Below, one piece after another: positions 1 to 5,979 of a stretch of 6,776 nucleotides of DNA. The stretch lies in assembly GCA_015485245.1 (NCBI GenBank), contig WFTY01000144.1, positions 1 to 6,776 of the forward strand, in the 5' to 3' direction. Made by a program: the position numbers and the translations under genes. How positions within the stretch are numbered: position 1 is the first letter of the stretch; every line of letters begins with the position of its first letter. The notes beneath the pieces were generated by a model, which saw only the letters and a list, made by a program, of their open reading frames with translations, did not search any database and was not told the origin of the DNA. The stretch is from Anaerolineales bacterium. Lineage in GTDB: Bacteria > Chloroflexota > Anaerolineae > Anaerolineales > UBA11858.

Positions 1-1
1 G

Positions 2-2257
2 GATCAGGCGATCGGTTTTTTGGTGCTGGACGACACCCGGGGGCCGCGCATCTTCCAGGTTGAAGACATTCAGCTCGTCCAGAGCGTTGCTTCCGAGGCG
101 GCCATCTCTGTGGAGAAGGCGCGTCTGTATGAGCAGACCAGGCAGTATGCCGAGCGGCTGGCCGTGTTGTATGAAACCGGTAAGGATCTGACCACAACGT
201 TGGAACTGGACGCGCTGCTTCACTTGATTGCTGAGCGCGCCACTCGCCTGACGGGGGCAGACCGGGGCTTGATCTTGCTGGTGGATATGCAAAAGGAGGC
301 TCTGGTCAAGTCCGTCGGTGTGGGCTATCCGCGGGGAGCGGTGTCCCGCCTCACATACCAGGAGATCATGGATGGCATCAGCGGCTGGGTGCTGCGGGAG
401 AAGGTACCCACGATTTCCCAGGATGTGTTGTCCGACCCGCGCAATACCGGTCTCGCTTTGGAAAGGGCCAAGCGGGAGCATGAGCAGGGGATGTCGGTCG
501 CTGTGGCTCCGCTGATGATTAAACAGGACGTGATTGGAACGTTGACGGTGGTCAACCTTGAGGAAAGCCCTGGCTTCAGTCAAGGTAATTTAGACCTGGT
601 CGTCATGTTGGCGGACCAAGCGGCTGTGGCTATTGAGAACGCCCACTTGTTTGAGCAGACTCGCCGGAGGGCGGAGGAGCTCAAGGTCGTCAGCGAGATT
701 CTGCGGGCGCTCAACGCCACCCCGGAGGTGACCGAGGCGTTTCCCGCCATTGTCGCCGGCCTGAAGGTGATTACGGGTTGTGAGCGTATCAGCCTGGTGC
801 TTTTGGAAGAGAATGAGGAATATGCCACGCTGGCTGCATTGGATGTGGCGCGCTCGGAATTAGCGCAGGGGGTGCGCATTCGGGTGACGGACAGCGCCGC
901 GGCGGATGATCTGGCGGCAGGACGTCCACACCTCACGCCGGATCTGTCCGCGGAGGCGGATTATCCGGCGGAAGGGATCCTGTATGCTGCAGGTTATCGT
1001 TCCCGGATCAATCTGCCTCTCCATGTCAATGAGCGCGGCATTGGGGCGCTCAACCTCGCCTGGTTGGAGCCGGCTGGCTATGATCCCGATCAAGTGCAGT
1101 TGTTGGGTCAGATCGCCGATTCGCTGGCGCTGGCCGTGGAAAGAAGCCGGTTGTTTGGCGCGATGAAACATCGGGCGGAGGAGCTTTCCGCCCTGGCGGA
1201 GCTGTCGGCGGAGTTGCGCGCCGTTCAAAGCATGGATGAGATGATCCCCATCTTCGCTCAAAAGGCGATGGAGATCGTTGACGGCATCGCTGTCGCCATC
1301 TTTCTGGTGGAGCCTTCCGGGGAATCTTTGCTCGCTCCCCGCTGGTATCGTGATGATGCCGAGTCGATGGAGCGCGAGGATCTTCCTCCGCTCCGACACC
1401 GGCTGGGGGAAGGCATCACCGGTCGTGTGGCGCTCAGCGGGGAGGTGTACATCACCGCGGATTTGCAGAAAGACCCGCTGGCGCGTATCTTGCCGGGGGA
1501 GGCGGCGGCTATTGAAGATGTGACCAGCCTGATCTCGTTGCCGCTGCGCACGCGCGAGCGCGTTGTAGGCGTGATGCATGTGGGGTTGGGGGAACAACGT
1601 GCTTTTACCGATGAGGAGGTTGATTTACTGACGGCCATCGCCGAAATGGCGGGGAACGCCTTGCATCGCGCCCGTGCCCATGAAGAACTGGAAGAGAATT
1701 ATCTGCAAACCGTACTGGCGCTGGCCAATGCGATGGACGCTCGCGACGCTTACACCGGCGATCACAGTCAGCGATTGGCGACGTGGGCGCAGGCTGTTGC
1801 CCGCGCGCTGGCGTGCAGTGAGGAAGAAGTCCAGCGGGTATATTGGGGCGCGTTGCTCCACGATATTGGCAAGATTGGCGTCCCCGATGAAATCCTCCGC
1901 AAAGCCGGCCCGCTGACCGACGAGGAATGGGAGCTGATGAAGCGCCACCCTGAGCTGGGTGCGGAGATCGTCGCACCGGTGGAGAACCTGGTCGACGTTG
2001 CGCCCATCATTCGATCCCATCAGGAGAAATACGATGGCAGTGGATATCCTGATGGCCTGCGAGGGGAGGAGATTCCTTTGGGCGCGCGCATACTGGCTGT
2101 GGTGGACGCCTACGGGGCGATGACCGACGAACGAGTGTATCGCAAGGCGCGCAGCCCTGAAGATGCGGTAGCGGAGTTGCAGCGTTGCGCCGGGAACCAC
2201 TTTGACCCCCGGGTCGTGGAAGCTTTCCTGGCTGTTTTGGAAGCTGGGATCGTTTGA
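2..2257 (+). CDS. Multi-GAF HD-GYP cyclic-di-GMP phosphodiesterase-type signalling protein (5' partial)
   Basis: The reading frame is open to the window edge, and its first codons already read as the end of a GAF domain (AIGFLVLDD). The true start therefore lies upstream and the TTG at 20 is not a start. Counting that TTG as residue 1, the order is the tail of one GAF (1-35), three further GAF-like domains (about 45-210, 220-380 and 388-555) joined by helical linkers with recurring RAEEL, and a C-terminal HD-GYP domain (about 560-740). HD-GYP hallmarks visible are H582 in GDHSQR, H614-D615 with K618 in HDIGK, H643, H667 in the SHQEKYDGSGYP motif, and D696 in DAYGAMT. The family hydrolyses c-di-GMP to pGpG/GMP in the cytoplasm; the GAF domains would sense a small ligand or redox state. 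Two positions differ from the commonest consensus: HQE for HHE, and G699 where Asp is usual, so activity is likely but not certain. No transmembrane segment is visible in this part. A 97-bp gap separates it from the regulator, and a functional link to nirS is not evident. Confidence 0.93.
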   Translation, partial: DQAIGFLVLDDTRGPRIFQVEDIQLVQSVASEAAISVEKARLYEQTRQYAERLAVLYETGKDLTTTLELDALLHLIAERATRLTGADRGLILLVDMQKEALVKSVGVGYPRGAVSRLTYQEIMDGISGWVLREKVPTISQDVLSDPRNTGLALERAKREHEQGMSVAVAPLMIKQDVIGTLTVVNLEESPGFSQGNLDLVVMLADQAAVAIENAHLFEQTRRRAEELKVVSEILRALNATPEVTEAFPAIVAGLKVITGCERISLVLLEENEEYATLAALDVARSELAQGVRIRVTDSAAADDLAAGRPHLTPDLSAEADYPAEGILYAAGYRSRINLPLHVNERGIGALNLAWLEPAGYDPDQVQLLGQIADSLALAVERSRLFGAMKHRAEELSALAELSAELRAVQSMDEMIPIFAQKAMEIVDGIAVAIFLVEPSGESLLAPRWYRDDAESMEREDLPPLRHRLGEGITGRVALSGEVYITADLQKDPLARILPGEAAAIEDVTSLISLPLRTRERVVGVMHVGLGEQRAFTDEEVDLLTAIAEMAGNALHRARAHEELEENYLQTVLALANAMDARDAYTGDHSQRLATWAQAVARALACSEEEVQRVYWGALLHDIGKIGVPDEILRKAGPLTDEEWELMKRHPELGAEIVAPVENLVDVAPIIRSHQEKYDGSGYPDGLRGEEIPLGARILAVVDAYGAMTDERVYRKARSPEDAVAELQRCAGNHFDPRVVEAFLAVLEAGIV

Positions 2258-2341
2258 AGCAGGACACTTTTTTTGTTGGGAGACTTGCCTTACGGGGCGC
2301 GGGTCTCAAGATTTTGATCGCCGCAGGGAAGGAACTTCAAG

Positions 2342-2347
2342 TATAAT
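2342..2347 (+). promoter_or_regulatory. -10 element (TATAAT), probable leaderless promoter of the CRP/FNR regulator
   Basis: A perfect TATAAT ends 7 bp before the ATG at 2355, which puts the expected transcription start at about 2354-2355, on or next to the initiation codon. No Shine-Dalgarno sits at normal distance; the nearest purine run (GGGAAGGAA) is about 20 bp upstream. This arrangement is typical of leaderless genes. The -35 is weak: TTGATC at 2314-2319 is 22 bp away, longer than the usual 16-18. A T7 run at 2268-2274 lies further up without a convincing hairpin. Confidence 0.6.
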
Positions 2348-2354
2348 TGGTGAC

Positions 2355-3095
2355 ATGACACTCTCTCCAAAAGAGTATGCCATCGCTCGCGACGTCCTGC
2401 TGTTGCGTTCTCTCGAAGAACAAGAATTTCAGAGTGTGATCGCCGCCTCTAAAGTCAGCACCGTAGAGGACGGCGGCTTTTTTTTCATGGAAGAAGACCG
2501 CGCCAGCAGGGCGTATGTGTTGCTCGAAGGCAAGGTGAAGCTTACACAGGTTACGCTCGATGGCCAACAGGTCTTGTTGGAATATCTGTCGCCGGGGCGT
2601 TTGTTTGGCATTATTGCCGTGTTGGAGAATTTTACTTACCCGGTTACCGCGCAGGCGGTGGGGCGCTGTCGGGCTTTGGGGTGGGATCAGGAGACGCTTA
2701 CCCGGCTCATGGAGCAGTATCCCCGCATGGCTTTGAGCGCCTTGCGCATCCTGGCGGGGAAAATCCGGCTGTTTCAGCATCAGGTGCAGGAGCTTTCAAC
2801 TCAGCGAGTAGAACAGCGCATTGCGCGCACCATCCTGCGGCTGGCGCGTCAGTCTGGTCGGAAGACGCCGGAGGGCGTGTTGATTGATTTGCCCCTCTCC
2901 CGACAGGATTTGGCCGAGATGACCGGGACAACCATTTACACCGTCAGCCGGGTGCTCAAAGAGTGGGAGAAGCGCGGGCTGGTGGAGAGTAAGCGGCAGC
3001 AGGTGTTGATCTGCTCGCCGCACGGCCTGGTGATGATCGCGGAAGATTTGCCCTCTGAGCGAGTGCGGCCAGACGTAGACCTGGATCATTTTTAG
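2355..3095 (+). CDS. CRP/FNR-superfamily transcriptional regulator (DNR/NNR-like, no Fe-S cysteines)
   Basis: This 246-residue protein has the normal CRP/FNR length and order: a cyclic-nucleotide-binding-type beta-roll (about 15-110, with LLEGKVKL and SPGRLFG), a long dimerisation helix (about 115-150), and a winged helix-turn-helix (about 150-225, with PLSRQDLAEMTG then TTIYTVSRVLKEWE). The frame is open upstream to 2202, but those 51 codons run back through the end of the GAF/HD-GYP gene and look non-coding, so ATG 2355 is preferred. The cAMP-pocket residues of CRP are absent (GRLFGII in place of the GE motif, TYPVTAQA in place of RSA). Only two cysteines are present (C105, C220), so an FNR-type N-terminal 4Fe-4S cluster is excluded. 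This fits the DNR/NNR-like group, which responds to NO, but haem binding cannot be read from sequence. In the recognition helix S198 and R199 match FNR S212 and R213, while Y195 replaces FNR E209. Its position directly before nirS suggests it controls that gene. Confidence 0.9.
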   Translation: MTLSPKEYAIARDVLLLRSLEEQEFQSVIAASKVSTVEDGGFFFMEEDRASRAYVLLEGKVKLTQVTLDGQQVLLEYLSPGRLFGIIAVLENFTYPVTAQAVGRCRALGWDQETLTRLMEQYPRMALSALRILAGKIRLFQHQVQELSTQRVEQRIARTILRLARQSGRKTPEGVLIDLPLSRQDLAEMTGTTIYTVSRVLKEWEKRGLVESKRQQVLICSPHGLVMIAEDLPSERVRPDVDLDHF

Positions 3096-3126
3096 CGCCG
3101 TTCGACCAGGGGGGAGATTGTGACAA

Positions 3127-3142
3127 TTTGCGCTAGCGCAAA
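3127..3142 (+). promoter_or_regulatory. Perfect 16-bp palindrome, candidate CRP/FNR-type operator upstream of nirS
   Basis: TTTGCGCTAGCGCAAA is identical to its reverse complement. It contains TTGCG-N4-CGCAA, the same geometry as the FNR/DNR box TTGAT-N4-ATCAA but with a changed half-site. Its centre (3134.5) lies 41.5 bp before the start predicted from the -10 at 3164-3169, the standard class II activator position. It lies 31 bp after the regulator stop. GACAA repeats flank it at 3122-3126 and 3143-3147, 21 bp apart. It could also form a short RNA hairpin, but no U-tract follows, so a terminator is less likely. Confidence 0.6.
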
Positions 3143-3169
3143 GACAAATCTGTTTTCTAAGGATATGAT
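3141..3169 (+). promoter_or_regulatory. Predicted nirS promoter (-35 AAGACA, -10 TATGAT)
   Basis: The -10 TATGAT (3164-3169) matches consensus at five of six positions. The -35 AAGACA (3141-3146) matches four of six, with a 17-bp spacer. The predicted start near 3176 gives a leader of about 84 nt. The -35 overlaps the last two bases of the palindrome, as expected where an activator replaces good -35 contacts. TAGAAT (3170-3175) and TACGAT (3175-3180) are alternative -10 elements, so the exact start is uncertain. Confidence 0.5.
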
Positions 3170-3245
3170 TAGAATACGATCCGTTCTGAGGCGTCGGGCT
3201 TTGTCTGTGGATGAGGCCCTGGCGCAAGTTGTCACTCATTTGTAC

Positions 3246-3251
3246 AGGAGG
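3246..3251 (+). promoter_or_regulatory. Strong Shine-Dalgarno (AGGAGG) fixing the GTG start of nirS
   Basis: AGGAGG is followed by an 8-nt spacer to GTG at 3260. That start is immediately followed by a Lys-Lys, hydrophobic signal peptide, so it is chosen although the codon is GTG. Nearby GTG and TTG triplets are out of frame. Confidence 0.85.
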
Positions 3252-3259
3252 AGTGTGTT

Positions 3260-5311
3260 GTGTTCAAGAAACTGTTGATTTTCTCTGTTTTGCTGTTGGC
3301 TCTGCTGTTGGTGGGATGCCAGTCTGCAGAGCCGGCCGACCAGGCCGGGGGAGGCGCTGCGGATGTTCCCAGCCCCCAGGAGGCCGCGGCGTTGTTCCAG
3401 AAAGGCGGTTGTGTGGCCTGCCATGTCATCCCCGGTGTTCCGGGGGCGGTAGGGACGATCGGCCCCGACCTTTCGGATATTGGCGCTGTGGCTGCTGATC
3501 TTCTGGCGAGCGGCGAGTACAGCGGCGAGGCCAAGACCGTGGAGGAGTTCCTCCACGAGGCGATCGTCGATCCGGATGCCTACCTGGCCCCGGATTGTTC
3601 GGGAGCGCCTTGCCAGCCGGGCCAGATGCCGCCTTCGTTTGGCGATATGTACAACGAAGATGAGCTGAACGCCATGGTAGCCTACCTGGCCAGTCTGCCG
3701 AACGACGAGGTCTCCGCTGCGCCCGCCGAAGAGGCGGCTGTGCCGGTGGGGGATGCTCCCCAGTTGACTGAAGAAGAGTTCGCCGAAGCCAAGCAGATCT
3801 TCTTTGATCGCTGCGCGGGTTGTCACGGTGTGTTGCGCAAGGGCGCCACGGGCCCGGCGCTGACCCCCGATGTCACGCTCCCCAAGGGGACGGTCGCCCT
3901 CTCGACGATCATCTTCAACGGCACCCAGCGCGGTATGCCCGGCTGGGGCAAGCAGGGCATTCTCACCGAGGCTCAGACTGAGCTGATGGCCAAGTTCATC
4001 CAGAATGAGCCGCCGGTTCCGCCCGAAATGCCGATGGAAAAGATGCTGGAGAGCTGGAAGGTGTTCGTCCAACCGGAGGATCGTCCCGACTCTCCGCAGA
4101 CTGATCGCAATTGGGAAAACTTCTTCGTCGTCACTTTGCGCGATGCCGGGCAGGTTGCTGTGATTGACGGCGACACCTATGAGGTCGTCACCACGGTGGA
4201 CACCGGCTATGCGGTGCACATCACCCGCATGTCCGCCAGCGGACGCTACGCTTACGTCATCGGGCGTGATGGCAAGGTCGCCCTGATTGACCTGTGGATG
4301 AAGACGCCCGAAAAGGTGGCCGAAGTTCAGGCCTGTTTTGATGCCCGCTCGGTGGATACCAGCAAGTACAAGGGTTATGAAGATGCTTACGCCATTGTGG
4401 GTTGCTATTGGCCGCCGCACTTCTCCATCCTTGACGGCGCTACCCTTGAACCCATCAAGATTGTCAGCACCCGTAGCTATACCTACGATACAGAAGAATT
4501 CCATCCTGAACCGCGCGTGGCCAGCATCGTAGCTTCTCACTCCCGCCCGCAATGGGTGGTCAATGTGAAGGAGACCGGGCAGGTCTGGTTGGTGGATTAC
4601 AGTGATCCCAACAACCCCACCATCAAGATGCTCGAGGCTGAGCGCTTCCTGCATGACGGCGGTTGGGCGATGACCTGGGACGGCACAGAGCGCGTGGGTG
4701 TCAGCCCTTACTTCCTGGTGGCCGCCAACATGAAAGACAAGATCGTGGTGGTGAACACCGAGGACGAGAAGATCGAAGCCATCGTGGAAACGGGCACCAA
4801 ACCGCATCCTGGCCGCGGCATGAACTGGGTCCACCCTGAGTATGGCCCGGTTTGGGCGACCAGCCACCTGGGCGAAGGCTTGCTCTCCATCATCGGTGTT
4901 GATCCGGAGAACTACCCGCAATACGCCTGGAAGGTGGTCGCTGAGGTGGAACTGCCCAGTGCTGGCGGGTTGTTCGTCAAGACGCACCCCAACAGCCAGT
5001 GGCTCTGGGTTGACTCGCCGTTGAGCACCGACGAAGCCATGCAGCGCAGCGTCTGCGTGATCGACAAGAACACCCTCGAAGTGTCGAAGTGCTGGGAAGT
5101 GGCAGACTACGGTCGTGCTGTGCACTTTGAATACAATATGGATGGTTCGGAGGTGTGGGTCAGCGTTTGGGGCAACGCCGATCAGCCGGGGCAGACGGGC
5201 GAAATCGTGATCTACGATGACGCGACCCTGGAAGAGATCACACGCATCCCTGATCTGATGACACCGACCGGTAAGTTCAACGTGTACAACACGGTCAATG
5301 ACATTTACTAA
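3260..5311 (+). CDS. nirS: Cytochrome cd1 nitrite reductase, lipoprotein with extra N-terminal cytochrome c domain
   Basis: This enzyme reduces nitrite to nitric oxide outside the cytoplasmic membrane. The 683-residue protein starts with a lipoprotein signal (MFKK, hydrophobic core, LLVGC with lipidated C20) and a low-complexity linker. The first cytochrome c domain spans about 42-144 (C51-V-A-C54-H55, probable axial M123 in GQMPPSF, extra pair C113/C118). The usual NirS haem c domain follows at about 168-248 (C185-A-G-C188-H189, M226 in RGMPGWG). The d1 propeller runs from about 264 to the end. Propeller hallmarks of the family are present: WKVFVQPEDRP, DTGYAVH with H320 as probable d1 axial ligand, VASHSRP with H427 and FLHDGG with H465 as probable active-site histidines, PHPGRG, and the C-terminal TPTGKFNVYNT. 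Typical NirS is about 550-600 residues, periplasmic and soluble, with one haem c; the extra domain resembles a fused NirC- or NirM-like donor. A few residues are inserted after FLHDGG compared with proteobacterial NirS as I remember it. The frame is intact. Haem d1 biosynthesis genes are not in view. Confidence 0.95.
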   Translation: MFKKLLIFSVLLLALLLVGCQSAEPADQAGGGAADVPSPQEAAALFQKGGCVACHVIPGVPGAVGTIGPDLSDIGAVAADLLASGEYSGEAKTVEEFLHEAIVDPDAYLAPDCSGAPCQPGQMPPSFGDMYNEDELNAMVAYLASLPNDEVSAAPAEEAAVPVGDAPQLTEEEFAEAKQIFFDRCAGCHGVLRKGATGPALTPDVTLPKGTVALSTIIFNGTQRGMPGWGKQGILTEAQTELMAKFIQNEPPVPPEMPMEKMLESWKVFVQPEDRPDSPQTDRNWENFFVVTLRDAGQVAVIDGDTYEVVTTVDTGYAVHITRMSASGRYAYVIGRDGKVALIDLWMKTPEKVAEVQACFDARSVDTSKYKGYEDAYAIVGCYWPPHFSILDGATLEPIKIVSTRSYTYDTEEFHPEPRVASIVASHSRPQWVVNVKETGQVWLVDYSDPNNPTIKMLEAERFLHDGGWAMTWDGTERVGVSPYFLVAANMKDKIVVVNTEDEKIEAIVETGTKPHPGRGMNWVHPEYGPVWATSHLGEGLLSIIGVDPENYPQYAWKVVAEVELPSAGGLFVKTHPNSQWLWVDSPLSTDEAMQRSVCVIDKNTLEVSKCWEVADYGRAVHFEYNMDGSEVWVSVWGNADQPGQTGEIVIYDDATLEEITRIPDLMTPTGKFNVYNTVNDIY

Positions 5312-5336
5312 ACGCCGTTGTTGAGCGTTGACCCCG

Positions 5337-5380
5337 CCCGCCCCTTGGATGCCTGCTTGCTGGCCCTCCCAAGGGGCGGG
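5337..5380 (+). terminator. GC-rich hairpin after nirS, weak intrinsic terminator or attenuator
   Basis: CCCGCCCCTTGG (5337-5348) and CCAAGGGGCGGG (5369-5380) form a perfect 12-bp stem around a 20-nt loop, extendable by one G-U pair. Only TTT follows before GCC, so the U-tract is poor. It begins 25 bp after the nirS stop and ends 21 bp before the next ATG. It may end most nirS transcripts, protect their 3' ends, or allow partial read-through into the three downstream genes. Confidence 0.6.
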
Positions 5381-5401
5381 TTTGCCTACCGCGAGGAAAT
5401 C

Positions 5402-5629
5402 ATGTCTCAGTCGTTAATCACCATTGAGGACTCGATCGAGAAGATCCTCACCACCTGGCCCCAGACGATCCCTTTTTTCCTGAAACACCACATGATTTGT
5501 GTGGGCTGCCAGATGTCAGAGTTCGACACGCTGGGGGAGGCGCTGGCGAATTACGGGATTCCGCCGGAGCCATTTCTGCACGCCCTGAATGAGATTATTC
5601 AGCGCGATGACACCGAGCGCTCAGATTGA
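5402..5629 (+). CDS. DUF1858 family CxxC protein (hybrid-cluster-associated redox disulfide domain)
   Basis: This 75-residue soluble protein matches the small DUF1858 type in length and pattern: ITIEDSIEKIL, a run of Pro and aromatic residues before FFLKHHMICVGC, then FDTLGEALANYGI and a C-terminal helix. C33 and C36 form the CVGC motif. The family is linked by naming and gene context to hybrid cluster (prismane) proteins and resembles the N-terminal domain of the ScdA/RIC di-iron repair proteins; its biochemical role is not established. Start: the frame is open to 5318, but AGGA at 5394-5397 lies 4 nt before ATG 5402, and the earlier codons cover the hairpin, so the shorter form is chosen. 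A redox or NO-responsive role beside nirS is inference. Confidence 0.85.
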   Translation: MSQSLITIEDSIEKILTTWPQTIPFFLKHHMICVGCQMSEFDTLGEALANYGIPPEPFLHALNEIIQRDDTERSD

Positions 5630-5658
5630 GCCTATCGGAAAGGATAAGGATTTTACCC

Positions 5659-5979
5659 ATGGCAACCTCGTACGCTCACTTTGATGACCTGGCTGCACTG
5701 CTCCCGGAAATCCCTCCGGATAGCATCGTCAGCCGCACGTTTTATGAACATGGTCAGCTTAAGGCCATTCTGTTTGGCTTTGCGCCGGGGCAGGAGCTTT
5801 CGGAACACACGGCCTCGCGACCAGCCATTTTGCATTTTCTGGAGGGGGAGGCCCGTCTGACTTTGGGGGAAGATGAACGGCGCGCCGCCGCAGGAACCTG
5901 GGTCTACATGGAGCCAAAACTGCCGCACAGCATTCTCGCAGAGACGCGCCTGGTGATGTTGTTGCTGCTTGTGGAGTGA
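5659..5979 (+). CDS. Small single-domain cupin protein
   Basis: This 106-residue protein has one beta-barrel cupin domain with both motifs recognisable: motif 1 around GQELSEHTASRPAILHFLEG (44-63) and motif 2 around AGTWVYMEPKLPH (78-90). Of the usual metal ligands, H50 and H90 are present. The second motif-1 His is A52 and the Glu position is near A56; H59 is close by. The HTA(S/P)RPA version is a recognisable cupin subgroup, so this is probably not decay. The frame could start at TTG 5626, overlapping the previous stop, but AAGGA at 5646-5650 sits 8 nt before ATG 5659, which is preferred. It follows the DUF1858 gene by 29 bp and overlaps the next gene's ATG, so the three are likely one transcription unit. 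Substrate and reaction are unknown; a link to nitrite or NO stress is inferred from context only. Confidence 0.85.
   Translation: MATSYAHFDDLAALLPEIPPDSIVSRTFYEHGQLKAILFGFAPGQELSEHTASRPAILHFLEGEARLTLGEDERRAAAGTWVYMEPKLPHSILAETRLVMLLLLVE

Noticed and set aside
2222..2274. Possible terminator after the HD-GYP gene (GCTTTCC/GGAAGC pairing and a T7 run at 2268-2274).
   Set aside because: The stem needs a bulge and lies inside the coding sequence, and the T-run is about 24 nt from it, so the parts do not form a normal intrinsic terminator.
2202..2354. N-terminal extension of the CRP/FNR regulator by 51 codons.
   Set aside because: It overlaps the end of the HD-GYP gene, has no family similarity, and would give an abnormally long regulator; ATG 2355 fits the family length.
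3117..3127. Odd-centred palindrome ATTGT-G-ACAAT next to the 16-bp palindrome, resembling a TTGTGA-type CRP/HcpR half-site.
   Set aside because: It is short, has a single-base centre unlike CRP-family spacing, and can arise by chance in this AT-richer gap; kept only as a possible extension of the operator region.
3236..5125. A 629-residue open frame on the minus strand lying wholly opposite nirS.
   Set aside because: It is the mirror of a high-GC, codon-biased gene. Its translation is rich in His, Arg and Gly with no recognisable domain, while the plus strand is an unmistakable NirS.
5318..5401. Upstream extension of the DUF1858 gene start.
   Set aside because: It would translate through the GC hairpin, has no family similarity, and lacks a ribosome-binding site, whereas ATG 5402 has one.
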